Below, one piece after another: positions 14,251-22,990 of a DNA stretch of 64,000 nt. A program made the translations under genes and the position numbers. Position 1 is the first letter of the stretch, and each line of letters opens with the position of its first letter. Source of the DNA: a virus; the IMG/VR virus record IMGVR_UViG_3300028654_000014, positions 1 to 64,000 of that record; one strand, 5' to 3'. The notes beneath the pieces are model-generated. The model did not search any database. It was not told where the DNA came from and saw nothing but the letters and a program-made list of their open reading frames with translations.

Positions 14251-16170
14251 ATGATGTCTCAAAAATATGTTAGATTAACAAAACATTTTCAAGATAAGGG
14301 AATTTTAGTAAAACAAGAAGAAGTTTCCAGTCAAATTAAAGATAAGAACAAAGAACACTATCAAAGTACCTATTATTACAATGAAGAACATTTTAAAGAG
14401 TTTCAAAAAGTTGGTTCGATAAAAGGAATCAAAGATGTTACTACTAATCAAATTTGGTGGGATTTTGATTCTTCAGATTTAAAATTAGCCCGAAAAGATA
14501 CAATTGAACTTGTAAAGCGTTTAAATGATTATAAAATTACATCTGATCAATTAGAAATTTATTTCTCAGGAAATAAAGGATTTCATGTAATTATTAATGT
14601 TGATAAAGAAATCAATAGAAAACAAGTTGAAAACTTCTCAAGACGAGTGGCGAAAGATTTAAAAACATTTGATACAAGTCTTTATGATGAATCACAAGTT
14701 TTAAGAATTCCTGGCACAAAGCATCATAAAACTGAATACTTTAAAACTTCATTAACTCATGATGAATTATTAAATCTTAAAACCGCTGCCCTTTTAGAAA
14801 AAGCCAAAATTCCCCAACAAATAAAATCCTCACAAAAACTAACCCTCCCTGAAAAACTATTTGAAGTTGAAGAAGTAAAAGTTCAACCAGTTACTACAAC
14901 ATTTGACATAAGCGCAAAACCAAAAGGATGGAAGGGTTCAAAATTTGCCCTATTACAAGGATTCTATGGAGCGGGTGAAAGAAGTCAAGCAATGATGATA
15001 ATAGCTTCGACTTGTAGGGCTTTAGGATATGATGAATCCACAACTTACCATATGTGTCTAAGTTCTTTAGAAAAATCATGGGAAAAGAATGGAAAAGGTT
15101 CATTTGATGAAAATGAATTACAAACCAATATTATTAATCAAGTATTTGGAGAACATTGGAATGGAGGACAATATTCGGAAAAAAATGATATGTTCCTTCA
15201 GAAAAAGGCCGATGAGTTGGGAATCAGAGAAATAGCACCAACTTCAACCGTTAATATAAAGGGAGCTTTAAAACTCTTTAAAGGATACGCAAAAAATATT
15301 GATGAATTAACATTAAAAACTGGAATTCAAGAATTAGATGCAAAACAAAGAATAACAGTTGGTATGTCATGGGGAATAATTGCAGCCCCAGGAGTTGGAA
15401 AAACATCTTGTGCATTACAAATGTTACACGCAATGTCAAAAGCTGGGGAATTATGCGTTTATCTTTCATATGATATGTTTGCCCCACACGTTGTTCAAAA
15501 GATCATTCAAAAGCACTGGAAAGGTAATAATATTGAAGAAGTCTTTGAAAAATACAAAGCAGGAGATGAAAAATTTACAAAGGAAGTAGAAGAATTAATT
15601 GAAGTTGAATATCCTAATGTTGAATTTTGTTTTGAAAGTGGCCAATCAATTGATGATATAAAACAAACAATCAGAGATGCTGAACAAAAATGCGGTAAGA
15701 AATGTAAATTTGTAGTAGTAGATTATAATGAATTAGTTATTACAGATGTTTCAGATCCAACACAAAGTTCTAATAAAGTTGCTCAACAAATTAGAGCTTT
15801 GGCATCAAATGAACAAATTTGTATTCTATCACTATTTCAACCTAATAAACTCACCGGAGATCCTTCAGTTGAAATTAAATCATACCGAGCAGCAAAAGGT
15901 GGTTCAGGAATTGAACAATCTGTAAGTTTAATGCTTGGAATGTCCAGACCTGGATTTGACCCCCGCAGACCTGATGATGATAAATATGTATCATTAAATT
16001 GCGTTAAGAATCGAATGGGATCAATCTTTTATGTAGATTTATACTGGAATGGTTATGAAGGAATGGTCCGATCTTTAACAAATGTTGAGAAAGTTGAATT
16101 AAAAGAACTTAGAGCTGCAAGAGAAGCTGAAAAAAATGGAACAAAGTTAGGATTAAATGATGACTGGTGA
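14251..16170 (+). CDS. Primase-helicase fusion (archaeo-eukaryotic primase-like plus DnaB/RecA-type helicase)
   Basis: 639 residues. N-terminal primase-like domain: acidic WWDFDSSD near 70, YFSGNKGFHVI near 105 and LRIPGTKHHKTEYFK near 155, matching the DxD, SGxKGxH and R-x-PGSxHxK elements of archaeo-eukaryotic primases. Then a linker, and a RecA-type helicase core with Walker A (APGVGKTS, about 380), Walker B (FVVVDYNEL, about 487), a SLFQPNKL motif and a C-terminal KNRMGS arginine element. Should prime and unwind at the phage fork. GGGAG lies eight bases before the first ATG; the second ATG is also possible. Confidence 0.75.
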   Translation: MMSQKYVRLTKHFQDKGILVKQEEVSSQIKDKNKEHYQSTYYYNEEHFKEFQKVGSIKGIKDVTTNQIWWDFDSSDLKLARKDTIELVKRLNDYKITSDQLEIYFSGNKGFHVIINVDKEINRKQVENFSRRVAKDLKTFDTSLYDESQVLRIPGTKHHKTEYFKTSLTHDELLNLKTAALLEKAKIPQQIKSSQKLTLPEKLFEVEEVKVQPVTTTFDISAKPKGWKGSKFALLQGFYGAGERSQAMMIIASTCRALGYDESTTYHMCLSSLEKSWEKNGKGSFDENELQTNIINQVFGEHWNGGQYSEKNDMFLQKKADELGIREIAPTSTVNIKGALKLFKGYAKNIDELTLKTGIQELDAKQRITVGMSWGIIAAPGVGKTSCALQMLHAMSKAGELCVYLSYDMFAPHVVQKIIQKHWKGNNIEEVFEKYKAGDEKFTKEVEELIEVEYPNVEFCFESGQSIDDIKQTIRDAEQKCGKKCKFVVVDYNELVITDVSDPTQSSNKVAQQIRALASNEQICILSLFQPNKLTGDPSVEIKSYRAAKGGSGIEQSVSLMLGMSRPGFDPRRPDDDKYVSLNCVKNRMGSIFYVDLYWNGYEGMVRSLTNVEKVELKELRAAREAEKNGTKLGLNDDW

Positions 16171-16483
16171 TAAAAATGAGAAAGATTTTGATACATTCTT
16201 TTTAGCTTTTAGTGGTCAACAAGTTACAATAACCACTTCTATAAATGCTAATATAAGCGTCCAAGATAATCATAGTCAAACGATTAATAACTTACCCTTG
16301 TATTATGAAGGTGTTTTAATGGATTATGATAATGAATATTATTATTTAGGTGATGGAAAAGAAGTTAATCAAGCTGTTAGAAAATCTTTAACCGCTCATA
16401 TTGTAGTTAGTCAACCGTCAACAATCTTCGATGATTTATTAAATAAAATACCATTCCCTAATAAAGAGGAAGATATTAATTGA
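16157..16483 (+). CDS. Hypothetical protein
   Basis: 108 residues. Contains FFLAFSGQQVTITTSINAN ... YYEGVLMDYDNEYYYLGDG, a beta-rich pattern like small phage proteins with an 'F-G-x-x-V-x-I ... G-x-L-x-D' layout; function unknown. Starts within the helicase gene (14-base overlap), AGGA upstream. Confidence 0.55.
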   Translation: MMTGDKNEKDFDTFFLAFSGQQVTITTSINANISVQDNHSQTINNLPLYYEGVLMDYDNEYYYLGDGKEVNQAVRKSLTAHIVVSQPSTIFDDLLNKIPFPNKEEDIN

Positions 16484-16773
16484 TGAATAAAGACATTAAC
16501 AATCTTTTAACACTTTTAGAAGTGACAATGATTAATGAAGAAAAGTCTGAATATTTGGAAGTTTCTTATCAAAATGGATTTGTTTATATTTTAAGTTCAA
16601 AAGAAGATTATAAGAATTATACAATAACTGAAAGGATAAAAGGGATATTTGAATTGTTAAAGTTTGAACATAATGACATTCTTTTACAGCATCCAGTAAT
16701 CGTCGAATGTTTTGATTCTTCAGAATTAGATGGGTTATTTTTAATGTATTCTAAAAAGGAATATATAAAATGA
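16483..16773 (+). CDS. Hypothetical acidic protein
   Basis: 96 residues from ATG at 16483 (MNKDINNLLTL); a TTG one codon earlier is possible. Mixed alpha/beta look, no family recognised. ATGA overlap with the next gene. Confidence 0.5.
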   Translation: MNKDINNLLTLLEVTMINEEKSEYLEVSYQNGFVYILSSKEDYKNYTITERIKGIFELLKFEHNDILLQHPVIVECFDSSELDGLFLMYSKKEYIK

Positions 16774-17357
16774 GCAGACCAATTATAATATATAAAACAA
16801 AAATATGTAATATTTGTAAAAAGAGGAAGAATGTTGATAAATTTTACTCCAAATATAAATATGGAAAATATAAACATCAAAAAAGTTCACATTGTAGAAA
16901 ATGCGAAAAGTTTAGATTAACGGAAAAAGATAAAATATGGCTAAAAGAATATAGAAAAAAATATTATCCAAAATATTACAAAGAAAATATAAAAGAAATT
17001 CGAAAAAATAATCGCAAATATTATCATTTAAATAAAAAAGAAATTAGTAGAAAAAATAAAGAAAAATACAATAATGACCCAGAATTTAAGATTAGAATAA
17101 AATGTGTAAAATATAAAATTACTGTTGATGAATATAAAAAAAGATTAAAAAAACAAAATAATAAATGTGCAATATGTAAATTACCATCTAATTTATTTAA
17201 TAAAGAATTATTTATTGATCATTGTCACCTAACTGGTAAGTTTAGAGGATTTTTATGTGGAAATTGTAATTTAGGTATAGGTTATTTTAAGGATCGTAAA
17301 AAATTAATGTTATCTGCTATAAAATATTTAGAGAATAATAATGCTAAAACTTATTAA
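16770..17357 (+). CDS. Endonuclease VII-like HNH nuclease
   Basis: 195 residues. N-terminal zinc site (CNICKKRK ... HCRKC), a very basic middle (about 60-110, many K/Y), then CAICK and the diagnostic DHCHLTGKFRGFLCGNC near 150-167 followed by NLGIGYFKD and a final helix, as in the recombination endonuclease VII family. It could resolve branched DNA like T4 gp49 or be a freestanding homing-type enzyme; the Lys/Tyr-rich linker and lower GC fit the latter slightly better. Confidence 0.7.
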   Translation: MSRPIIIYKTKICNICKKRKNVDKFYSKYKYGKYKHQKSSHCRKCEKFRLTEKDKIWLKEYRKKYYPKYYKENIKEIRKNNRKYYHLNKKEISRKNKEKYNNDPEFKIRIKCVKYKITVDEYKKRLKKQNNKCAICKLPSNLFNKELFIDHCHLTGKFRGFLCGNCNLGIGYFKDRKKLMLSAIKYLENNNAKTY

Positions 17358-17760
17358 AGCTTATTTTAAAAAACGAAGGGATGATAATTATTATAATGCT
17401 ATGAAAAATAGTATTATAAGAAATATAATAGATGGTACTAATATTTTCCAAATTCCAGTAGATTTTAATGATCGGCTAAATAATGAACTTTCCTTAATAA
17501 AAACATATTACTTTAAAGAAGAAGGATTTAAGAATTTAAAGATATTATTAGTATTAAAAGATAAAGAACATAAACAATTTAATATCATTGACTTTTATTA
17601 CGGAAAAGAATATAATAAAGATTATATATTGATTTATAAAAGGAAATATAGTAGTAAAATATTTAATACTATACAAATACCAAAGACTTATTTAATTAGT
17701 AAAAAACAGCTGTTACAAATTGATTTTGATAGAAAAATGGATGAAGTGATAGATGATTGA
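17341..17760 (+). CDS. Hypothetical basic protein with a KMDE-type C-terminus
   Basis: 139 residues, basic at the N-terminus (KAYFKKRRDD). Ends QLLQIDFDRKMDEVIDD, the second shared C-terminal signature of this genome. Overlaps the nuclease gene by 17 bases and the next gene by 8. Function unknown. Confidence 0.55.
   Translation: MLKLIKAYFKKRRDDNYYNAMKNSIIRNIIDGTNIFQIPVDFNDRLNNELSLIKTYYFKEEGFKNLKILLVLKDKEHKQFNIIDFYYGKEYNKDYILIYKRKYSSKIFNTIQIPKTYLISKKQLLQIDFDRKMDEVIDD
17588..17616 (+). promoter_or_regulatory. Promoter-like site inside a gene
   Basis: TTGACT (17588-17593), 17 bases, TATAAT (17611-17616). One mismatch to consensus. It lies inside the gene at 17341 and could drive the mini-proteins and polymerase downstream; AT-rich coding sequence can produce such matches by chance. 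Confidence 0.4.
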
Positions 17761-17962
17761 AGCTTTTTATTGTAATAGAGATGTTAGTAATAAAGGAAGT
17801 AGTGTTTTTATAAAAAAAGAATTAGAAGGATATTACTTTAGTTGGCGGCCTAAAGATTATTGGGATAAAGGAACAGGAACACAATATCATGATAGTACTT
17901 ATGAATCATTAATAGATTGGTATAAAAATAATAATTTCATCAAAGTTCTTGAATATGATTGA
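17753..17962 (+). CDS. YE-tail mini-protein
   Basis: 69 residues, MIEAFYCNRD to FIKVLEYD, rich in Tyr and Trp. First of three consecutive members upstream of the polymerase; junctions are ATGATTGA, giving MIE starts to all three. Confidence 0.65.
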   Translation: MIEAFYCNRDVSNKGSSVFIKKELEGYYFSWRPKDYWDKGTGTQYHDSTYESLIDWYKNNNFIKVLEYD

Positions 17963-18149
17963 ATTAAAATATTACATACAAAATGATCATAGAAAAGATT
18001 TTCCAAGAATATGGAATACGTTAATTGTAAAAGGAGAAGTAACACATAGTTGTTATAATAGAGAAGATTGTTTTATTGGTCATTCTGCTGGATCTGTAAA
18101 TAAATGGAAAGAATATGGAAAATTTATTGATATATTAACTTATGATTGA
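17955..18149 (+). CDS. YE-tail mini-protein
   Basis: 64 residues from ATG at 17955, MIELKYYIQND to KFIDILTYD. Clear tandem paralog of the next gene (MIELKYYTED ... KIIDILTYE), with W-containing centre (NKWKEYG). Confidence 0.65.
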   Translation: MIELKYYIQNDHRKDFPRIWNTLIVKGEVTHSCYNREDCFIGHSAGSVNKWKEYGKFIDILTYD

Positions 18150-18324
18150 ATTAAAATATTACACAGAAGATACAAATAAAAATTGGATATTCAGAATAAA
18201 AAATGATAGGGTTCTTAATTATATGTATATTGAAAAGGAAGAATCATATTGGCATGTATGTGGTAATAATATAGATAATCATAAAGAAAATGGGAAAATA
18301 ATTGATATATTAACTTATGAATGA
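18142..18324 (+). CDS. YE-tail mini-protein
   Basis: 60 residues, MIELKYYTED to KIIDILTYE. Paralog of the preceding gene. The tail TATGAATGA holds the polymerase start codon, so the polymerase begins MNE. Confidence 0.65.
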   Translation: MIELKYYTEDTNKNWIFRIKNDRVLNYMYIEKEESYWHVCGNNIDNHKENGKIIDILTYE

Positions 18325-19804
18325 AATATTATATGGTAAACAAGAATTACAAAAAATAGTATCAATAGAACCTTCAAATAGTTCTGTTGAAATTTTCATT
18401 CAAGATAATCAAGGAAATGTTAAATCAGAATTTGTTGAAAACCGTTCATGGATTTTAAGCCATTTTCCTCTAAAAGACTTTAAAAAACTCCAAGGTAATC
18501 TTTATTATCAATATGGTAAACAATTTAGAGAAAGAAACGAATTTCAAAAAGCTCGAAGCTATTTAAAAAACTCAGACATATTTTCAATTTATGACCCAAA
18601 AGAATCTTTCATGGTTCTAAAGGGTTATACTTATTTTAAAGGATTAAAACACCAAGATGTTACAATTCTTTCATTTGACATTGAAACTACAACAAAAGAT
18701 TTAAATGATCAATCTAAACTTCTACTAATATCCAATACATTTAGAAAAAACGGCATAATTACTAAAAAGCTATTCTCCTATGATGATTATAATGATGAAG
18801 GAGAAATGATTGAAGAATGGTGCAAATGGGTTAGAAAAATGGACCCAAGCATTATAACAGGTCATTATATTTTAGTATTTGATTTGGATTATATTCAATT
18901 CATAGCTAATAAATATAATGTTGCTTTAAAATTAGGCCGAGATGGTTCTAATATGAAAGTTAACAATTATGAATCACAATTTAGAAAAGATGGTTCACAA
19001 TCTTATTCATATTACAAACATTACATTTATGGCCGAGAAATTATTGATGGATACTTTTTAGCTTTAAAATATGATATTGGTAGAAAATATGATAATTATA
19101 AGTTAAAGAATATAATCAAACAAGAAGGATTAGAAAAACAAGGAAGAGTATTTTATGATGCTTCAAAAATCAGAGAGAATTATAAGAATCCTACCGAATG
19201 GGCTAAAATAAAAGAATATTGTATAGATGATTCTGATGATTCATTAGCAATATTTGATTTAATGAGTCCAGCATTATTTTATTCGGCGCAAATGATTCCC
19301 AAACCCTTTCAATTAATATCAGAATGCGCAACAGGTTCACAAATTAATTCAATTATGATGAGAAGTTATTTACAAAATGGTCATAGTTTACCAAGAGCTT
19401 CTGATCCTTTTCCTTTTAAAGGTGCAATATCAATAGGAAATTTTGGAATCTATAGAAATGTATTTAAAGTAGACGTTTCAAGTCTATATCCTTCAATAAT
19501 GATCCAATATGAAGTTTACGATAAAGATAAAGATCCTAATGGAAATTTCTTATATTTGGTAAAAAATCTAACGGAACAAAGACTTATAAATAAAAAATTA
19601 GCAAAAGAAACTGGAGATAATTATTATAAAGGATTAGAACAGAGCCAGAAAATTTTAGTGAATTCTGCTTACGGATTTTTAGCTGCGGCAGGTTTGATAT
19701 TTAATTCTCCTATTAAAGCTGATTTTATTACAGAAACTGGAAGAGATATATTAAAAAAATCTATTTTATGGGCAACAGGAAAAGAATATGACGAAAACAG
19801 TTGA
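18317..19804 (+). CDS. Family B DNA polymerase, N-terminal part (exonuclease, motifs A and B)
   Basis: 495 residues. 3'-5' exonuclease motifs: FDIETTT near 120 (Exo I), GHYILVFDLDYI near 182 (Exo II), YCIDDSDD near 301 (Exo III). Polymerase motif A: KVDVSSLYPS near 385; motif B: KILVNSAYG near 445. The chain ends at ATGKEYDENS, a few residues before motif C should appear; the last five codons already overlap the HNH gene. Motif C is encoded in the gene at 20323, so the enzyme must form from two chains if it is active. Confidence 0.85.
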   Translation: MNEILYGKQELQKIVSIEPSNSSVEIFIQDNQGNVKSEFVENRSWILSHFPLKDFKKLQGNLYYQYGKQFRERNEFQKARSYLKNSDIFSIYDPKESFMVLKGYTYFKGLKHQDVTILSFDIETTTKDLNDQSKLLLISNTFRKNGIITKKLFSYDDYNDEGEMIEEWCKWVRKMDPSIITGHYILVFDLDYIQFIANKYNVALKLGRDGSNMKVNNYESQFRKDGSQSYSYYKHYIYGREIIDGYFLALKYDIGRKYDNYKLKNIIKQEGLEKQGRVFYDASKIRENYKNPTEWAKIKEYCIDDSDDSLAIFDLMSPALFYSAQMIPKPFQLISECATGSQINSIMMRSYLQNGHSLPRASDPFPFKGAISIGNFGIYRNVFKVDVSSLYPSIMIQYEVYDKDKDPNGNFLYLVKNLTEQRLINKKLAKETGDNYYKGLEQSQKILVNSAYGFLAAAGLIFNSPIKADFITETGRDILKKSILWATGKEYDENS

Positions 19805-20330
19805 TTTAATTGGTAAAAGATTTGGAAGATGGTTAGTTTTAGAAATTTCAAACATGGGAAAAAATCCTAGAGTAAAAGTAATATGTGATTGTGGTACAGA
19901 AAAAATTATATTAAGTAAAACTTTAGTAGCTAAAAAAGCTAAAAGTACATCATGTGGATGTTATCAAAGAGAAAGAGTAAAAGAATGTTTAGGAAAACCA
20001 AATGATGTATCAGCTTTAAATCAATATTATTCAATTTATAAAACTTCAGCAAAACAAAGAAATCATAATTTTAATCTTACTAAATATGAATTCAAACAAT
20101 TTATTTTTGAAAAATGTTATTATTGTGAAAAAAATCCAGAACCTAGACTTATACATTCTAGAGGATTACTTTTAAATGTAAATGGAATAGATAGAGTTGA
20201 TAATTCTAAAGGTTATTCTATTGAAAATTGTGTAACTTGTTGTAAAGATTGTAATAATAAAAAATCAGATATAACTAAAAATATTATAATAAAAGCTTAT
20301 AATTTTCTAATGGGGGATAATAATGCATAA
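19788..20330 (+). CDS. HNH homing-type endonuclease splitting the DNA polymerase gene
   Basis: 180 residues. N-terminal DNA-binding-type module (DLIGKRFGRWLVLE, then CDCG ... SCGC, a presumed zinc site seen in phage homing endonucleases), then the HNH core CYYCEK ... GIDRVDNSKGYSIENC and CCKDCNNKKSD. It sits between the two polymerase parts, overlapping each by 8-17 bases. No intron core or intein splice motif is visible, so it looks like a freestanding endonuclease gene that split its target, as described for MobE in the Aeh1 nrdA gene. Confidence 0.8.
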   Translation: MTKTVDLIGKRFGRWLVLEISNMGKNPRVKVICDCGTEKIILSKTLVAKKAKSTSCGCYQRERVKECLGKPNDVSALNQYYSIYKTSAKQRNHNFNLTKYEFKQFIFEKCYYCEKNPEPRLIHSRGLLLNVNGIDRVDNSKGYSIENCVTCCKDCNNKKSDITKNIIIKAYNFLMGDNNA

Positions 20331-20991
20331 TTTTAAGCTTGTAAACGCTGATACAGACAGTATTTCCTTTTCCAAGGGTGATGAGTCATTTATTGAAAAA
20401 AGTGAGCGTATAAGCCTTTTAAACGAGATTAATGACCTATTTCCTGAGAAGATCAAGTTCGAAGATGATGGATTCTATAAAACGATTATATGCCTGATGG
20501 CAAAGAATTATGTAATGGAAAAGGAAGATGGTACAGTAATTTATAAAGGTTCTGCTTTAAAAGATGCTAAAAAGGAACCAGCCCTTTATCAATTTATGAA
20601 AGATATAATAGGTTCAATTTTAAACAATAAAAACAACTATTTAGAGATTTATAATCAATATGTTAAAGAAATTAAGGATGTGAAGGATATAAAACGCTGG
20701 GCATCAAAAAAGACCATTACCAAAGCTGTTTTAAAAGCTGAAAGAACCAATGAAAAGAATATACTTGCAGCAATTTCTGAAATCGAGTATAATGAAGGTG
20801 ATAAAATTTCATTGTATTATGATGAGGAAGATGTTTTGAAATTAGCTGATAATTTTGATGGAAAATATTCAAAGACAAGACTTCTGCAAAAATTGTACAA
20901 AACAAGTGAAACTTTTGAATCGATTATTCCAAAGGAAACTTTTATGAACTATTCTTTGAAGAGAAATCAAAAGATATTGGAAGTTTTATGA
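20323..20991 (+). CDS. Family B DNA polymerase, C-terminal part (motif C)
   Basis: 222 residues. Motif C (VNADTDS) is at residues 7-13, directly after the start; KGSALKDAKK near 85 is the region after the palm. GGGGGAT lies seven bases before the ATG, so the piece has its own ribosome site. Together with the gene at 18317 it makes about 715 residues, a normal length for a phage family B enzyme, with little or nothing missing at the split. Confidence 0.8.
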   Translation: MHNFKLVNADTDSISFSKGDESFIEKSERISLLNEINDLFPEKIKFEDDGFYKTIICLMAKNYVMEKEDGTVIYKGSALKDAKKEPALYQFMKDIIGSILNNKNNYLEIYNQYVKEIKDVKDIKRWASKKTITKAVLKAERTNEKNILAAISEIEYNEGDKISLYYDEEDVLKLADNFDGKYSKTRLLQKLYKTSETFESIIPKETFMNYSLKRNQKILEVL

Positions 20992-21158
20992 TAAAAAAGA
21001 AACACACATTATACTATATGGTAGAATCATTCTTATATAATAGTGATTTTTTTGTAAATTATGATGATGGTGGATTTTTCTTACCCATTTCTGAAGATGA
21101 TGATCTTATTAAAATTGATCTAGATGAAAATGATGTAAAAATATTGGAATATAAATGA
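20988..21158 (+). CDS. YE-tail mini-protein
   Basis: 56 residues, MIKKKHTLYY to NDVKILEYK. Tandem paralog of the next gene: K-rich start, FF-DDG centre and VKILEYK end are shared. Confidence 0.65.
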   Translation: MIKKKHTLYYMVESFLYNSDFFVNYDDGGFFLPISEDDDLIKIDLDENDVKILEYK

Positions 21159-21349
21159 AAAAGAAGAAATGGACTTTAATTTATGATAATAGACCTTCGG
21201 AATTATTAGTAGCTGTTGGAATTAAACCTTCTGCTGATAGTTTATTTATTTCATATAGTTATAATGAAACAATATTTTTTGATGATGGATTATTAAAAAT
21301 GAAACTTGGTAAATTAAAATCTGATGTTAAAATATTGGAATATAAATGA
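21155..21349 (+). CDS. YE-tail mini-protein
   Basis: 64 residues, MKKKKWTLIYDN to SDVKILEYK. Paralog of the gene before it. Confidence 0.65.
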   Translation: MKKKKWTLIYDNRPSELLVAVGIKPSADSLFISYSYNETIFFDDGLLKMKLGKLKSDVKILEYK

Positions 21350-21474
21350 TGGTATTATTTTATTATCCAAGATTATGGTTTGGAGATTTTCCAGTAGTTA
21401 ATTATTGGCCAAAAGATTTATATTTAAAAACTGAAATATTAGCAGGTGAATTTATTATTTGTGAGTATGAATGA
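21346..21474 (+). CDS. YE-tail mini-protein
   Basis: 42 residues, MMVLFYYPRLWF to EFIICEYE; aromatic-rich. ATGA overlap upstream. Function unknown. Confidence 0.6.
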   Translation: MMVLFYYPRLWFGDFPVVNYWPKDLYLKTEILAGEFIICEYE

Positions 21475-21611
21475 TTTTATATAGTTGGTATTCAAAATCT
21501 TTTAATAAATGGTTCATACAAGATCCAATGATGAAATTATATTTCTATAAATATATAATTGAAAAAGAAACAGATTGGATAGATAGAAAAATAATATTGG
21601 AATATGAATGA
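21471..21611 (+). CDS. YE-tail mini-protein
   Basis: 46 residues, MILYSWYSKSF to RKIILEYE. The tail codons hold the start of the glycosyltransferase gene (ATGA). Confidence 0.6.
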   Translation: MILYSWYSKSFNKWFIQDPMMKLYFYKYIIEKETDWIDRKIILEYE

Positions 21612-22537
21612 TTAAAGAAATAGTTAATATTTTAATAGCAGAGGGAGGCATGGGAGATTTAATTTGTTCATTAGTATCAGTAAATTACAATATAACTCAT
21701 TTCCCAGACATTCAATTTCTTGTATGGGTTCCAAATTATTTATTAGATTTTGCAAAACATGTATTACCAAGAGGAACTTCTATTAGAAATTTTACAGAAG
21801 CTCAAGATAAATATAATCCAAATTTACCAGGAGTTTCAACAAAATGGTCATCATTCCATACTCCAATGAGAACTCATCCTGTAGATTATTCATTTCATAT
21901 GTTAAGCGATAAACATATTTATAATATGAATGAAAAGAACTATTTACAAATAAATCCTGAAAAGATTAATATAAAGAGATTTTCATTGCCAGAAAAATAT
22001 GTAGTAATTTGTTCAGCAGCGGCAGAAAAAGTTAAAGAAATGCCCATAAGTACAATGAATGATTTAATTGAATATATTATTAATAAAGAATATACACCAG
22101 TATTTTTAGGTAAAACTCTTGTAGAAACAGGAGTTAAAGGAATAGATATTAAAGCTAATCCTTTAAATATTGATTATAGTAAAGGGATTAATTTATTAGA
22201 TAAAACAAGTTTATTAGAAGCGGCAAAAATAATGAGTGAAGCAAAATGTGTAATAGGAATGGATGGAGGATTAATTCATTTAGCAGGATGTACAGATGTT
22301 ACAATAATTGCAGCTTATACTTTAGCCAGCCCCGAACATTTAGCTCCAATAAGAAATGGATCACAATCTTATAAATTCTTTCCAATAGAACCAGATCTAA
22401 ACATTCCAAATAGATATTATCAAACCAATAATAATTTTAATTATAATGTTGATTATAGAACATTTCCAGGATGGGAAAAAGTTGTAGAAAATATTACAAG
22501 TGATAAATTTGTAAAAGTATTGGAAGAGATTTTATGA
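21608..22537 (+). CDS. GT9 (heptosyltransferase-like) glycosyltransferase
   Basis: 309 residues. N-terminal GGMGDLI (residues 13-19) and the C-terminal D-G-G-x-I-H-L-A-G element near 220 are the two characteristic sites of the GT9 fold, which in bacteria adds heptose to lipopolysaccharide from ADP-sugar. In a phage it might modify host surface sugar or DNA. Lies among mini-proteins and close to a second glycosyltransferase and a nucleotidyltransferase. Confidence 0.7.
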   Translation: MIKEIVNILIAEGGMGDLICSLVSVNYNITHFPDIQFLVWVPNYLLDFAKHVLPRGTSIRNFTEAQDKYNPNLPGVSTKWSSFHTPMRTHPVDYSFHMLSDKHIYNMNEKNYLQINPEKINIKRFSLPEKYVVICSAAAEKVKEMPISTMNDLIEYIINKEYTPVFLGKTLVETGVKGIDIKANPLNIDYSKGINLLDKTSLLEAAKIMSEAKCVIGMDGGLIHLAGCTDVTIIAAYTLASPEHLAPIRNGSQSYKFFPIEPDLNIPNRYYQTNNNFNYNVDYRTFPGWEKVVENITSDKFVKVLEEIL

Positions 22538-22656
22538 CCTTTTTATATTATATAAATGATGAATTATCTGAAAATCTAACTTCTAATGAGAATTTTTTTA
22601 TTAATGATATAATTTATAAAGATAATAAGATTATTAAAATATTGGAATACACATGA
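22534..22656 (+). CDS. YE-tail mini-protein
   Basis: 40 residues, MTFLYYINDEL to IIKILEYT. Last residue Thr instead of Glu/Lys. ATGA overlaps at both ends. Confidence 0.6.
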   Translation: MTFLYYINDELSENLTSNENFFINDIIYKDNKIIKILEYT

Positions 22657-22790
22657 ATTATTTATATATTGTTAAAGTTGATAATAAAAGAAATTCATTA
22701 AAAGATGCAATTTTTCAATATTTTACTAAAGAACAATATAAATTTTGTAAATTTTATCCTGAAGATACTTTCATATTGGAATATGAATGA
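22653..22790 (+). CDS. YE-tail mini-protein
   Basis: 45 residues, MNYLYIVKVDN to DTFILEYE. ATGA overlaps at both ends. Function unknown. Confidence 0.6.
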   Translation: MNYLYIVKVDNKRNSLKDAIFQYFTKEQYKFCKFYPEDTFILEYE

Positions 22791-22990
22791 TATTTTATTG
22801 GATTACAATTGTAATATTAATTTTAATAGGAATAAGTGCAATAATACTTATAATAGATAATTTTGTAATTAATAGAAAAACTTATCTTGTATGGAATCAT
22901 AAAAAGATGTCTTTAAGATATACACCTCCAGTAGAATGTGGCAAATATCAAATAAAAAGAGAAGAACAAATAATAATGAGTTACAAATGA
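22787..22990 (+). CDS. Small membrane protein
   Basis: 67 residues with one long hydrophobic segment (about 2-28) and a basic cytoplasmic-type tail. Its last codons overlap the next gene by ATGA. Confidence 0.6.
   Translation: MIFYWITIVILILIGISAIILIIDNFVINRKTYLVWNHKKMSLRYTPPVECGKYQIKREEQIIMSYK

Noticed and set aside
19788-20330. Intein or group I intron in the polymerase gene
   Set aside because: No splice-junction residues (Cys/Ser start, His-Asn end) continuous with the polymerase frame and no visible intron core; the first part stops after five codons of overlap and the second has its own ribosome site.
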